64,000 bases of DNA from Actinoplanes siamensis (GCF_016862395.1 NZ_BOMW01000019.1:1-64000), one strand, 5' to 3'; numbered from the stretch's first letter, positions 8,833 to 19,830 are shown. Program-made: numbers and translations. The notes: generated from the letters alone by a model not told the origin.

Positions 8833-10479
8833 GTGGATCTCGAAGTTCTTCTGCAGGACCGGCTGGCGCCCGCGCTCGAAGCGGTCGCCGGGCATCCGGT
8901 CGATCCGGCGGTGCGGGTCTCGCCGCACGCCGACTTCCAGTCCGGCGCGCCGCTGGCGCTGGCCCGCGAGTTGGGCCGGCCGCCCCGGGAGATCGCCGCC
9001 GAGGTGGCCGCGAAAGCGGACCTGGCCGGCCTCGCGGAGATCGCTGTCTCCGGTCCCGGCTTCTTGAACCTGACCGTTTCCGGCAGCGCGCTGGACGAGG
9101 CTCTGCGGGCGACTGCCGCCGACGGGCGGCTCGGCGTCCCGCGGACGACCGTGCCCCGCCGGGTGGTGATCGACTACTCCGGGCCTAACGTGGCAAAGGA
9201 GATGCACGTCGGCCACCTGCGGTCGACGATCATCGGCGACGCCCTGGCCCGGATGCTGGAGTGGCTCGGCGACGACGTGGTTCGGGTGAACCACTTGGGC
9301 GACTGGGGCACCCCGTTCGGGATGCTGGTCGAGCACCTGATCGACAGGGGTGGCGACGCCGACCACTCGATCAGCGACCTGACCGCCTTCTATCAGGCCG
9401 CCCGGGTCAAGTTCGACAACGACGACGACTTCCGGAGGCGGGCCCGGCTGCGGGTGGTGGCGCTGCAGTCCGGCGATCCGGTCTCCCGGGAGCTGTGGCG
9501 GGAGCTGGTCAGCCGGTCCGAGCGGTACTTCCTGGACGTCTACGCGCGGCTCGGCGTGACGCTCGGCCCGGACGACTTCGCCGGCGAGAGCCGCTACCAG
9601 GACGACCTCGACGGCATCGTGGCCGAGCTGGGGGAGAAGGGGCTGCTGACCGAGAGCGACGGCGCGCTCTGCGTGTTCCCGGCGGGCTTCACCGGGCGTG
9701 ACGGCGTCGCGCTGCCGCTGATCGTGCGCAAGGCCGACGGCGGGTACGGGTACGCCGCGACGGACCTGGCCGCGATTCGGCACCGGGTCCGGGCTCTCGG
9801 CGGGCAGCGGCTGCTCTACGTGGTCGGCGCCCCCCAGCGCACCCACTTCGAGATGGTGTTCGCGGTGGCTCGGGCGGCCGGCTGGCTCCCGGACGTTGTG
9901 ACCGCCGAGCACATCGGGTTCGGCTCGATCCTCGGCGCGGACGGCAGGATGCTCAGGACCCGGGCCGGGGACACGGTCAAGCTGGCCGGGCTGCTGGACG
10001 AGGCGGCCGGCCGGGCGTCCGCGCCAGCGATCGGGATCGGCGCGATCAAGTACGCCGACCTCTCTGGCGACCGGCGCGGCGACTACGTCTTCGACCTCGA
10101 CCGGATGCTGGCGATCACCGGGAACACCGGTCCGTACCTGCAGATGGCGCACGCCCGGGTGCGGTCGATCTTCCGGAGGGCCGGCCGCCCGGCGGGCACG
10201 ATCACGGTGACCGAGCCGGCCGAACGGGATCTCGCCCTCGTGCTGCTCGGATTCGAGCCGGCCGTGCGGGCCGCCGCCGGCTCGGCCGAACCGCACCGGC
10301 TCGCGGTCCACCTGCACGACGTGGCCGCCGCGTTCTCGGCCTTCTACGAGCGGTGCCCGGTGCTGCGGGCGCCGACCGAGGAGGTGCGGAGGAGCCGGCT
10401 CGGGCTGGCCGACCTGACCGCGCGGACCCTCCACACCGGGTTGTTCCTGCTGGGTATCGAGGCGCCGGAGGAGATTTGA
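8833..10479 (+). CDS. argS: Arginyl-tRNA synthetase
   Basis: 548 residues from the GTG at 8833 (GGGGT seven bases upstream); a GTG at 8821 would add four residues. It charges tRNA-Arg with arginine in the cytoplasm. The N-terminal Arg-specific add-1 domain covers residues ~1-80. The class I signature H-V-G-H-L-R-S-T-I-I-G-D (HIGH motif in the ArgS form) is near residue 125, and the KMSKS-like loop is replaced by R-M-L-R-T-R, as in many ArgS. The DALR anticodon-binding domain (T-G-P-Y-L-Q-M-A-H-A-R) fills the C-terminal ~130 residues. Length fits the family. Confidence 0.95.
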   Translation: MDLEVLLQDRLAPALEAVAGHPVDPAVRVSPHADFQSGAPLALARELGRPPREIAAEVAAKADLAGLAEIAVSGPGFLNLTVSGSALDEALRATAADGRLGVPRTTVPRRVVIDYSGPNVAKEMHVGHLRSTIIGDALARMLEWLGDDVVRVNHLGDWGTPFGMLVEHLIDRGGDADHSISDLTAFYQAARVKFDNDDDFRRRARLRVVALQSGDPVSRELWRELVSRSERYFLDVYARLGVTLGPDDFAGESRYQDDLDGIVAELGEKGLLTESDGALCVFPAGFTGRDGVALPLIVRKADGGYGYAATDLAAIRHRVRALGGQRLLYVVGAPQRTHFEMVFAVARAAGWLPDVVTAEHIGFGSILGADGRMLRTRAGDTVKLAGLLDEAAGRASAPAIGIGAIKYADLSGDRRGDYVFDLDRMLAITGNTGPYLQMAHARVRSIFRRAGRPAGTITVTEPAERDLALVLLGFEPAVRAAAGSAEPHRLAVHLHDVAAAFSAFYERCPVLRAPTEEVRRSRLGLADLTARTLHTGLFLLGIEAPEEI

Positions 10480-10594
10480 GGAAATGTGATCGGCGGGCAA
10501 CCCGGCGTTGATCGACCGATGACCCGATCGGCCGTTAGGGTGCTCTGGTTGCGCCGCCCGCGAGGCGCGCATCGAAAACTGCGAAAGGTTCGCC

Positions 10595-12388
<1,794 letters not shown>

Positions 12389-12400
12389 CCGGCGCCTCCC

Positions 12401-12429
12401 GGCCGGCCGGGCCCGCCTTCCGGCCGGCC
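12401..12429. terminator. GC hairpin between convergent genes
   Basis: GGCCGGCCG and CGGCCGGCC pair across an 11-base loop in the 45-bp gap between two stop codons. Likely a shared terminator; self-complementary GC tracts make the exact fold uncertain. Confidence 0.45.
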
Positions 12430-12433
12430 CGGC

Positions 12434-13057
12434 TCAGTCGGAGGTCTCCCAGTTGCCGCGGGTGTCCGCCTCGATGGTCACCGAGGCGGACCGCCCGTCG
12501 GCCAGCTGGAACGTGCAGGTGTAGGGGCGCAGGCCGGCGGCGCCACGGTCACCGGACGGCGCGCAGCCACCGGTCTTCACCCTGGTGCCGACGGCCGCCT
12601 CGATCCGGCCGTCGCCGAGCACCTTCTGCTGCACCGCCGCCGTCGCCCGGTCCTCCACCCGCTGCTGGTGCAGCGGCACCACCACGTTCAAGACCAGCGC
12701 CGACCAGAACGCGGCGCCAGCGACCAGCGTCATGCCGAACGCGATCCAGTACGGGGCGCGGGCCCGGCCGTACGCCTTGGCCCGGCCGGACCGCCGCATC
12801 GCCGAGACCACCCCCAGCACGCTGAGGAAGAACGTCCACGCCACCACCGGCCGCCAGGACGGCGCCTGCGGCCGCGCCTCGCCGAGCAGCGCGTGCGGGA
12901 AGCGGACCAGCAGAGCGCCGTGCTTGTTGTCCGGCGAGCCGTACGGCGGGACCGTACCGCCGAAGGGCAGCACCTCCAGCTCCGCTGTCTCCGGCTCGGC
13001 GCCGGCGGCCCACGGCGGCGACACGGGATACTCGTTGCGCGACATCTGGACGGTCAT
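12434..13057 (-). CDS. Two-segment membrane protein of unknown function
   Basis: 207 residues from the ATG that follows GGGAAAGG. The first ~70 residues are soluble and Pro-rich. Two hydrophobic segments follow (V-V-A-W-T-F-F-L-S-V-L-G-V-V near 75-90 and P-Y-W-I-A-F-G-M-T-L-V-A-G-A-A-F-W near 105-130). The C-terminal ~75 residues are predicted outside, contain two Cys (G-G-C-A-P and Y-T-C-T-F) and end with a strand-rich segment (V-T-I-E-A-D-T-R-G-N-W). The layout resembles actinomycete DUF4333-like extracytoplasmic domains, but I cannot confirm that. No operon partner. Confidence 0.65.
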   Translation of the reverse strand: MTVQMSRNEYPVSPPWAAGAEPETAELEVLPFGGTVPPYGSPDNKHGALLVRFPHALLGEARPQAPSWRPVVAWTFFLSVLGVVSAMRRSGRAKAYGRARAPYWIAFGMTLVAGAAFWSALVLNVVVPLHQQRVEDRATAAVQQKVLGDGRIEAAVGTRVKTGGCAPSGDRGAAGLRPYTCTFQLADGRSASVTIEADTRGNWETSD

Positions 13058-13492
13058 CTTGCGGCCTTTCCCGGTAGCGGCTCGGGTGCGGTTTCCGTGC
13101 CGCCCGGTTTCATCGGCCGCCGCCGGGAGCAGTTGAGGATTCAGTTGCCGCCGGTTGCAATTCCGGTGCCGGCCGGTGGCGCTGCACCTCGGTGAGCCGG
13201 TCGGCGAGCTCGCCGGGCGGCAGTGCGGGTTACACCTCGCGGGTGTGACGCCCACCCCGACATCGCCGATCGGGAACGTGCGCGGTGATCGTCTCGTCCC
13301 GGCCAGGCCGGCTTGTGGTGCGCCGGCGGCCACCCGGTGATCGCGATCCCGGACCGCTCCGGCGACTCCCGCGGACGCGGGTGAAGGGGGATCAGATCTC
13401 CGGTGACCGACGCGGGGTGGCCGCGCCCCGTGCGCGGCGTCTCCGACACCCGGCACGGTCGTCACACCGTGCGGCCAGACCCGGCGTGCGGG
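13058..13492. other. 435-bp gap without a convincing gene
   Basis: Several short open frames exist, but none has a ribosome site together with a plausible protein. It should hold the promoter of the membrane-protein gene (minus strand) and the 3' region of the kinase gene. Confidence 0.5.
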
Positions 13493-14908
13493 TCAATCCT
13501 GCAGGTCCGGAATCGCCGGGGTGGTCGTCGTGGTGGGGTCGTTCGCCGGGGTGGTCGTCGTGGTGCCCGGGTCGGGCTCGTTCGTCTCGGTGTCCGTCGG
13601 CTTCGTCGACGGCGGCGCCGACGACGGCTTGACGCTGGGCGGCGCGGACGACACCGGAGCCGAGATCGTCGTGCTGGGGGCCGGCTTCGACGTCCGCCTG
13701 GTGCCTGTCGGCTTGTGCGTGGGGCCCTCGACCACCGGGGCCTCGGACTGCTCCGGGAACGGCGCGTCGCTGGTCTCGATCACCGCCGGCTGGTTCCTCT
13801 TACCGTTGTCGCTGGCGTCGGCGGGCTTGTTCGCGTTGTTCAGCGCGAACGCCACGCCCAGGCCGCCGGCCAGCACGAACAGCGCGATCACGGCGATCAT
13901 CAGGCCGCGCTGGCCGCGCGCTCCGGTGCTCACCACCTCGGGCGCCGGCATCGGCGGGGGCGCCGGCGACATCCGTGGGCGGGTCAGCGCCTGGGTGGGC
14001 AGCGCCGGCGGCGGGCTGACCGGCATCGGACTCTTCGGCGCGATCATGGCGGTGCCGGTGAGGCGCTTCCAGTCCTGCGGGGTGCCGACCGCGGCATACG
14101 CCGCCTCGGCGAACTCGGCAGCGGTGGCGAACCGGTCGGCCGGCTGCTTGGCCATCGCGCGGGCGATCAGCTCGCGCACCTCGTACGGCACGTGGTCGGG
14201 CAGCGGGTCGGGCTCGTCCTCCAGGTGGCGCAGGGCCACCTGCAGCGCGTTGTCCCCGTCGAACGGCGGGCGGCCGGCGATGCAGTGGTAGGCCACCGCG
14301 CCCAGCGCGTAGACGTCCGTCCCGGGCGTGAGGTTGCCCTTGGCGACCTGCTCGGGGGCCATGTAGAGAGCCGTGCCGACGATCGCGTTGAGCCCGGTCA
14401 TGCTGGTCATCGCGTTGGACCTGGCGACGCCGAAGTCGATCAGGATGACCGCGCCGGTCGGCTTCACGATCAGGTTGCCCGGCTTGATGTCGCGGTGCAC
14501 GATGCCGGCCTCGTGCGCGGCGTGCAGCGCGTCGGCGGCCTGTGCCACGATCGACAGGGTCTCGGTGACCGGGATCGGGCCCTGCTTCACCCGGTTGGAC
14601 AGCGGCTCGCCCTCGACGAACGCCATCACCAGGTACGCCACGGTCTCGGGGCCGCCGGCGTCGCCGGCCTCGGCGTAGTCGTAGACCTCGACCACGCCCG
14701 GGTGACGGAAGGCGGCCATCATCCGGGCCTCGCCGTAGAACCGGGCGGCGAACTCCGGGTCGTCCAGCATCGCGGTGCGCAGCACCTTCACCGCGACGAC
14801 GCGACCCAGCACCACGTCGGTGCCGCGCCACACGTCGCCCATGCCGCCGGTCGCGATCCGTTCGTCCAACCGGTAGCGGTTGTCCAGGAGATGTCCCGCA
14901 CTGAGCAC
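13493..14908 (-). CDS. Transmembrane Ser/Thr protein kinase (PknB-like, no PASTA)
   Basis: 471 residues from a GTG. The kinase domain (residues ~8-270) is complete: G-G-M-G-D-V-W-R in the Gly-rich loop, V-A-V-K-V-L (Lys of motif II), H-R-D-I-K-P-G-N (catalytic loop), D-F-G-V-A-R, and the A-P-E-Q segment. A Pro-rich linker leads to one transmembrane helix (L-M-I-A-V-I-A-L-F-V-L-A-G-G near residue 340). The outside part is low-complexity Ser/Pro/Thr with T-T-T-T-T-P blocks at the end. It lacks PASTA repeats, so the external signal is not evident. Divergent spacing and lack of a partner phosphatase nearby leave its targets unknown. Confidence 0.9.
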   Translation of the reverse strand: MLSAGHLLDNRYRLDERIATGGMGDVWRGTDVVLGRVVAVKVLRTAMLDDPEFAARFYGEARMMAAFRHPGVVEVYDYAEAGDAGGPETVAYLVMAFVEGEPLSNRVKQGPIPVTETLSIVAQAADALHAAHEAGIVHRDIKPGNLIVKPTGAVILIDFGVARSNAMTSMTGLNAIVGTALYMAPEQVAKGNLTPGTDVYALGAVAYHCIAGRPPFDGDNALQVALRHLEDEPDPLPDHVPYEVRELIARAMAKQPADRFATAAEFAEAAYAAVGTPQDWKRLTGTAMIAPKSPMPVSPPPALPTQALTRPRMSPAPPPMPAPEVVSTGARGQRGLMIAVIALFVLAGGLGVAFALNNANKPADASDNGKRNQPAVIETSDAPFPEQSEAPVVEGPTHKPTGTRRTSKPAPSTTISAPVSSAPPSVKPSSAPPSTKPTDTETNEPDPGTTTTTPANDPTTTTTPAIPDLQD

Positions 14909-15100
14909 CAGGTGGACCTTTTCTGATCAGGCGGCCGGGCCGCTGGACGAGTCGATCGTGTGCAACGCCGCTCAAGAGTACAGAGCCGGGCCGATCAACG
15001 GGAGGTCAGCGGCCGCCCTGGTGACATGGCTGAACGACAGCGGAACAGGGCATGACGGCCAGCCGCCATGCCCTGTCGGGTCGAGACCTCGGAAAAACCC
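14909..15100. other. 192-bp gap: kinase promoter and downstream hairpin
   Basis: It contains the upstream region of the kinase gene (minus strand) and the hairpin listed separately at 15045-15076. No gene seen. Confidence 0.5.
15045..15076 (-). terminator. 10-bp perfect hairpin downstream of 15101-15658 gene
   Basis: ACAGGGCATG pairs with CATGCCCTGT over a 12-base loop, about 25 bp after the stop codon of the minus-strand gene at 15101. Confidence 0.65.
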
Positions 15101-15658
15101 TTATTGATTGTCTCCGTACGCCGGGGTGACCACCACCGCGGTCTCGGCCAGCTCGAGCTGCTCGTTCTCGGCCTCCCGCTCCAGCGCGGCCCGGGCGGTC
15201 GTGGCGACCGCCCACCCGGCGGCCAGCCCGAGCAGACCGACACCGGCGATCAGCCCCCACGGGCGGCCCGGTCTGCGGCCGGCCAGGGCGTCCGCCGCGG
15301 CGTTCGCTCGGGCCCAGGCCTCGTCGGCGGCCCGGTGACCTTTCTTACTCGCCGTGCGGGCCTTCTTGTTGGCCTTGTCGGCCAGCTTCTGGCTGCGCCG
15401 GCTGGCGCTGGTGGCCAGCTCATGGCCGCGCTTGCCCGCGTTGGTGGCCAGCTTGCGGCCTCGCCGGCCAGCCTCGTCGGCCGTGTTGGCGGCCTTGCTG
15501 GCCGTGCTGGCGGCCTTGGCGCCGGCCCGGCCGGCCGTGCCCGCCGCCCTGGTGCCGGCGTCCCGCGCGGTCTCCCCGGCGGCCGCCATGGCGGACGACA
15601 GATATTCCCAGGCCTGGGCGGCTGTCCGTTCGGCCTGGTTCTTCCTCGTCGCGAACAT
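15101..15658 (-). CDS. Ala/Lys-rich helical protein with C-terminal membrane anchor
   Basis: 185 residues; AGGAGGTAACC before the ATG gives a firm start. Residues ~15-130 are Ala-, Lys- and Arg-rich with a loose 11-residue periodicity (A-T/S-x-A-x-K/R-x-x...), predicting a long amphipathic helix or apolipoprotein-like coil that could bind membrane or DNA. Residues ~137-158 (G-L-I-A-G-V-G-L-L-G-L-A-A-G-W) form one transmembrane helix with a short acidic tail. Function unknown. Such composition evolves quickly and gives spurious matches to histone H1- or LEA-like proteins, so I do not assign one. Confidence 0.7.
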   Translation of the reverse strand: MFATRKNQAERTAAQAWEYLSSAMAAAGETARDAGTRAAGTAGRAGAKAASTASKAANTADEAGRRGRKLATNAGKRGHELATSASRRSQKLADKANKKARTASKKGHRAADEAWARANAAADALAGRRPGRPWGLIAGVGLLGLAAGWAVATTARAALEREAENEQLELAETAVVVTPAYGDNQ

Positions 15659-15955
15659 CGTCGGTTACCTCCTGCGCTCGCCTTGCACTCCGATTCCTGC
15701 CCCGCTGGGGTCAACGGCAAACGTCCGGTATGGACGTCATCACGTTTCCAAAACGATTTGACGTCCCGCAGTAGTGTTGACCGGGCTCATACGGGGCCAC
15801 TCAGTTGTCTAACAGGTTCGGGGCCTAACCTTTCGGTCAGTTTCACCGAACCTTCCGGGGGTAGTTCAACCGCCCTGCTCGTCGGGGCGATCGTGGACAA
15901 CCCGCGTTATCGAGGAACAACGCCCGGAGCCCCCGGGCGGGTGGAGGGAAGAGGC

Positions 15956-16303
15956 GTGACGCTGTCGATAACGACGTCGACGCTGGCTGACGGCGCCGTC
16001 GAGGTCTCGCCCCGCGGCGAGATCGACGTCGAGAACGCGTACGAGATCCGGGAAGCCGTCGCAGCCCAGCTCGATGGTTCTCCGGCGCGCATCGAGCTCA
16101 ACATGCAGCACGTGACCTTCATCGACTCCGTCGGCATCAGCGCCCTGGTGGCGGCTTTCCAGCTCGCCGGTGTCAGTGGTGTCAAGGTGGTCGTCACCCG
16201 GCCCAGCCGGTTCGCGCACAAACAGCTGTGGGTGACCGGGCTCCTGGGTCTGTTCGGCAACCCGCAGCCGCACCAGGAGGACGCCGCGCTGTCCGGCGCC
16301 TGA
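15956..16303 (+). CDS. STAS-domain anti-sigma factor antagonist (RsbV/SpoIIAA-like)
   Basis: 115 residues from the GTG after GGAGGGAAGAGG. The STAS fold is visible: a first strand E-V-S-P-R-G-E-I-D-V-E-N, then Q-H-V-T-F-I-D-S-V-G-I-S-A-L-V, with Ser in the position phosphorylated in RsbV-type proteins, and a final V-V-V-T-R-P-S segment. In the family the unphosphorylated form binds an anti-sigma kinase and frees the sigma factor. No anti-sigma gene is adjacent, so its partner is elsewhere. Confidence 0.88.
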   Translation: MTLSITTSTLADGAVEVSPRGEIDVENAYEIREAVAAQLDGSPARIELNMQHVTFIDSVGISALVAAFQLAGVSGVKVVVTRPSRFAHKQLWVTGLLGLFGNPQPHQEDAALSGA

Positions 16304-16436
16304 TTCCCTCGGCTTGTCCGCGCCCGGACCGTGCGGGGGCGGCGCCTGACCGGGGCGCGGCGGCGCTCGCGTTCCAGGGGCGCGCCGTTCACCTGGCATT
16401 TCGCATGGGCCGTGCTCTGCGCCCACCGGACCGTCC

Positions 16437-17303
16437 CTAGATGGCCGGGGACTGGATCCGGACGCCGTCCACGTTGACCCGGATACCGATGTCCTCGTGC
16501 GGGGCCCGGATCGGCGTCACCACAGCGAAGTTGTCAGCCAGCGCGGCCAGGTCGGTCCCCGGGTCCAAATCCTCCTCGGCGGCCTGGACCGCGGTGCGGA
16601 CGTAACCGTCGCCGGCCTCGGCGATGCTCATCTGCACCTGACCGAATCGGGCCAGGGCCGCCTGCTTCAGGCCGCGGATCCCGTCCACGTGCAGGTCCGG
16701 CACGTTCAGGTTGAACACCGTTCCGGGCGGCGTGTGCAGCAGGGACGGCATCAGCCGGACCGCCAACTCGGCGGCGCTGGCCCAGTGATGCTTCTCCTCG
16801 TCCGCCTTGTGGATCGCGTCGATCGCCGCGCCGCCGCTGGCCGCGGTCGCCTGCGCCGGGGTGAGCACGTCCAGCGACACGGCCAGGCCGCGCAGCCCGG
16901 CTTGGGACGCGGTCAGGGTGGCGCCGACGGTGCCCGAGTGGATCACCGCGGCGCCGGCGTTGGCGCCGCGGTTGATGCCCGAGACCACCAGGTCCGGCGC
17001 CGGGCCGAAGGCTTCCCGGAGGGCGAGCAGGACGATGTACGCCGGGGACGCGGCCACCCCGTACGCCGGAATCTGTTTGGCCCCGCTGATCCTGCGTGGC
17101 TCGGAGACGATCTTGCCGTCCTGCACCACCGCTGTGACCGAGGCGCTGCTACCGCTCGACTCGCTGAGCGGGGCGGCGACCACCACGTCGTAGTCCGCGT
17201 GCGCGAGCGCGCGGGCCAGCCAGCAGATGCCCGGCGCCTCGATGCCGTCGTCGTTGGTGATCAGGATCCTCATATGGCGGTGGTTGCCCGGGTTCGCGGT
17301 CAT
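16437..17303 (-). CDS. surE: SurE-type 5'/3'-nucleotidase
   Basis: 288 residues. I-L-I-T-N-D-D-G-I at residue ~13 is the SurE metal-binding motif; S-E-S-S-G-S-S-A-S and V-S-G-I-N-R-G-A-N-A-G complete the active site, and G-T-V-G-A-T follows as in the family. SurE dephosphorylates nucleoside monophosphates and polyphosphate. The start codon overlaps the stop codon of the upstream PfkB gene (ATGA), so the two are co-translated. The M-R-I-L start ten codons later is the conserved family start and is a possible alternative. Confidence 0.9.
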   Translation of the reverse strand: MTANPGNHRHMRILITNDDGIEAPGICWLARALAHADYDVVVAAPLSESSGSSASVTAVVQDGKIVSEPRRISGAKQIPAYGVAASPAYIVLLALREAFGPAPDLVVSGINRGANAGAAVIHSGTVGATLTASQAGLRGLAVSLDVLTPAQATAASGGAAIDAIHKADEEKHHWASAAELAVRLMPSLLHTPPGTVFNLNVPDLHVDGIRGLKQAALARFGQVQMSIAEAGDGYVRTAVQAAEEDLDPGTDLAALADNFAVVTPIRAPHEDIGIRVNVDGVRIQSPAI

Positions 17304-18235
17304 GATGCCTTCTTGATCGGGGTCAGCCGGACTCGTTCGGTAAGTACCCGGACGGCGTCGACGTGCCCGGTGCCGAGGCCGTGCCGGGTGACGTTGAGGG
17401 CGCCGGCGGCCGCGCCGGTGCGCACCGCCTCGGTCATCGATCCGCCGCCGGCCAGCGTGGCGGCTACTCCGGCGGTCATCGAGTCGCCGGCGCCGCGATG
17501 TTCGGCGGCGGCCAGCCGGGGCAGCGTGACCTCGTAGATCTCGTCATCGATCAGGGCCAGCGCGCCGTCGCCGGCCCGCGACACCAGGGCCGCCGCGGCG
17601 CCTTCGCTGTTCAGCTTGACCAGCGCGTTGACCAGTTCTTCGGTGGAGCCGTCGGTGACCAGCCCGTCCTTGATCAGCTCTTCGTGACTGATCTTGACGA
17701 CGTCCAGGCCGGCGGCCAGCACCTCCTCCAGGTACCGGCCGCACAGATCGGCGATCACCTGGCAGCCGTGCGCCCGCAGGTCCGCGGCCAGCCGTCCGTA
17801 CACCTCCGGTTTGATCACCGAGGGATGGGCCGGGCCGCTGAGGATCGCGATGCCCGCCCGCAGCCCCTCGGCCAGCGTGACGTTGTAGAGCTCGTCCAGC
17901 TCGTGGCGGGAGAGCGGAACGCCGGGGCGCTCGGCGATCTCCTGGCGGCTGCCGCTGCGGCGGTCGTGCACGTACCAACCGGTGCCGTGGTCGCGGGGCA
18001 CCAGCCGGATGGTCACCCCGCTGAGCCCGGCCATCAGTGGGATCAGCACCCGGCCGACCTCGCCGCCGGCGGCCGTGCAGAGCGTCACCTGGGAGCCGAG
18101 CGACGTGATCATCCGGGTCTGCCAGATGCCCTGGCCGCCCGGGTGCACGTGCAGCTCCGGCTCGTCGTGGTGTTGCTCGATGGTCACCGTCAGCTGGGGA
18201 GCCGGTGCGAAGACCATGACCCGGCCGTCACTCAT
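17300..18235 (-). CDS. PfkB-family sugar kinase (1-phosphofructokinase-like)
   Basis: 311 residues counted from the ATG at 18235, where homology begins (V-M-V-F-A-P-A-P-Q-L-T-V-T). In-frame ATGs at 18244, 18250 and 18262 are alternatives, and none has a strong ribosome site. The PfkB signature R-G-A-G-D-S-M-T-A-G (catalytic Asp) is near residue 242, and H-P-G-G-Q-G near residue 30 is the substrate-binding Gly-Gly region. The family phosphorylates fructose-1-phosphate, tagatose-6-phosphate or related sugars. There are no PTS genes nearby. Coupling to surE suggests a shared nucleotide/sugar-phosphate role, which is inference. Confidence 0.82.
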   Translation of the reverse strand: MSDGRVMVFAPAPQLTVTIEQHHDEPELHVHPGGQGIWQTRMITSLGSQVTLCTAAGGEVGRVLIPLMAGLSGVTIRLVPRDHGTGWYVHDRRSGSRQEIAERPGVPLSRHELDELYNVTLAEGLRAGIAILSGPAHPSVIKPEVYGRLAADLRAHGCQVIADLCGRYLEEVLAAGLDVVKISHEELIKDGLVTDGSTEELVNALVKLNSEGAAAALVSRAGDGALALIDDEIYEVTLPRLAAAEHRGAGDSMTAGVAATLAGGGSMTEAVRTGAAAGALNVTRHGLGTGHVDAVRVLTERVRLTPIKKAS

Positions 18236-18300
18236 GACTCGCATTCTCATCTTTTTGCGCATCCGGCGTGGGTGATCGCAAAAAGAGCAGAAGCCCCGTT

Positions 18301-18591
18301 CTACAACGCGAAGACCCGGGCGGTGAGCCCGACCACCGCGCGGTTCGGATCCGGGCGGGCGCGCAGCAGTTCCTCCAGCCGGATCCGCCACCGGCCCGCC
18401 TCCAGATCACCGGCGGACCGGTCCCCGCCGGTCCGGATCCACGCCGCCGCCAGGCGTTCCCGGGTGGCGGCGAGCTCGGCACGCGTCTGCGGGCCGGGCA
18501 GTTCCCGCACCCGTTGTGCGAAGCCGGGGCCGGAGGCGGCGCGGACGCCGTCCCGGACCACCCGGGGCTGGCGCACCACCGGTGAGGTCAT
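18301..18591 (-). CDS. Small helical protein, unknown
   Basis: 96 residues. GGAGG sits 8 bases before the ATG, which makes this a credible gene. The sequence is charged and Ala/Arg-rich with predicted helices (A-E-L-A-A-T-R-E-R-L-A-A-A-W and I-R-L-E-E-L-L-R-A-R); no Cys and no membrane segment. It lies between the CDF exporter and the PfkB gene, all on the minus strand with gaps of 38 and ~65 bp, so it may be in one transcript. I recognise no family. Confidence 0.55.
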   Translation of the reverse strand: MTSPVVRQPRVVRDGVRAASGPGFAQRVRELPGPQTRAELAATRERLAAAWIRTGGDRSAGDLEAGRWRIRLEELLRARPDPNRAVVGLTARVFAL

Positions 18592-18629
18592 GGACCGATC
18601 CTCCATCGTCGATGTGATGATCGCCATAG

Positions 18630-19544
18630 TCACCAGCCGGTCGGGGTACAGTGCCTCCCCGCGCCGGCCGGCTCGACCTGGAGCGTGGCGTGCTCGATGG
18701 CGAAGTCGTCGTGCAGCGCCGCCCGCGCCTCGGTCAGCACGTCGCCGAGTTCGGCGGACGGTTCCAGGCTCAGGTGCGCCGACGCCACCTCCATGCCCTC
18801 GGTGAGCGTCCAGACGTGCAGATCGTGCACATCGCAGACGCCCGGCACGGCGGCCAGCCGCTCCCGGACCGTTGCCACGTCCACGTGCTCCGGGGCCGCC
18901 TGGACCAGGATGCGCACCGCCGAGCGGCCCAGCGCGAAGGTGCGGGGCAGGATCATCAGAGCCACCACGACGGCGACGATCGGGTCCGCGTACGCCCAGC
19001 CGGTGAGCCAGATGATCACCGCGGCCACGATCACGCCGACCGAGCCGAGCAGGTCGCCGAGCACCTCCAGGTACGCCCCGCGGACCCCGATGTTCTCCTT
19101 CGCGCCCGAGCGCAGCAGCGCGAACGCCACCAGGTTGGCGACCAGCCCACCGATCGCGACCAGCAGCATCGCGCCGGCCGGCACCTCCGGCGGGTCGGTG
19201 AACCGGCGCACCGCCTGAACCACCACGACGATCGCCACAGCGGTCAGCAGGGCGGCGTTGGCCAGCGCGGCGAGCACCTCCAGGCGGTACAGCCCGAAGG
19301 TGCGCCCGGAGTCCGACCGGGCCCGGCCGGCGGCGGTGATCGCGGCCAGGGTCATCGCGATCGCCAGCACGTCGGTGAACATGTGGCCGGCGTCGGAGAG
19401 CAGGGCCAGCGAGCCGGTGAGCCCGGCGGCGGCCGCCTCCGCCAGCATGAAGCCGGTGAGCAGCGCGCCGGCCCACCACAGGCGGCGGCGATGGCCGGCG
19501 CCGGCGTGCAGCGCCCCGGCGCCGTGATCGTGACCGGCTCCCAT
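18630..19544 (-). CDS. Cation diffusion facilitator (CzcD/ZitB-like) metal exporter
   Basis: 304 residues from the ATG after GGAAGG. The N-terminus is His-rich (G-A-G-H-D-H-G...H-A-G-A-G-H), typical of zinc/cobalt CDF proteins. Six hydrophobic segments follow. The metal site in segment II is S-D-A-G-H-M-F-T-D and its partner in segment V is E-V-L-G-D-L-L-G-S, giving the H/D-x3-D pairs of the Zn-CDF group. The C-terminal ~90 residues form the cytoplasmic ferredoxin-like regulatory domain (H-D-L-H-V-W-T-L). It exports divalent metal in exchange for protons. Confidence 0.9.
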   Translation of the reverse strand: MGAGHDHGAGALHAGAGHRRRLWWAGALLTGFMLAEAAAAGLTGSLALLSDAGHMFTDVLAIAMTLAAITAAGRARSDSGRTFGLYRLEVLAALANAALLTAVAIVVVVQAVRRFTDPPEVPAGAMLLVAIGGLVANLVAFALLRSGAKENIGVRGAYLEVLGDLLGSVGVIVAAVIIWLTGWAYADPIVAVVVALMILPRTFALGRSAVRILVQAAPEHVDVATVRERLAAVPGVCDVHDLHVWTLTEGMEVASAHLSLEPSAELGDVLTEARAALHDDFAIEHATLQVEPAGAGRHCTPTGW

Positions 19545-19564
19545 GTTCTTACCTTCCGTCGTCG

Positions 19565-19620
19565 AGCGGACCGCCGCCAAGGTATGCGTACATCGCAATA
19601 TGTGCAATCGGATGTCCGAC
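19565..19620 (-). promoter_or_regulatory. Possible metal-responsive operator upstream of the CDF gene
   Basis: A locally AT-richer stretch carries an imperfect inverted repeat, TGCGTACAT with ATGTGCA around CGCAAT, 20-60 bp upstream of the exporter start. ArsR/SmtB- or MerR-type regulators bind such repeats near metal-export genes, but no regulator gene is adjacent. Confidence 0.3.
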
Positions 19621-19830
19621 TCGCTCCCGCGGGCGGGAATCGGGGCGACGTGCGTGCGGCGTACCCCCGCGAAACGTCTCCGCGCCGTTATCGCGGTGAC
19701 CGTAACCGCCCAACCGGCCGCGGCGTCGAAGACGCCCGCGCCGGTCAGCACAATCACCCAGCCGAGCGGCCTCCGGCCGGAGGACGCGGGGACCGGCCGT
19801 TCGCCTGCTCCGGCTCACGCGGCAGCGGCG

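Noticed and set aside
13141..13449. 102-codon minus-strand frame between the kinase and the membrane-protein gene
   Set aside because: Arg/His/Pro-rich, no ribosome site, no conserved block.
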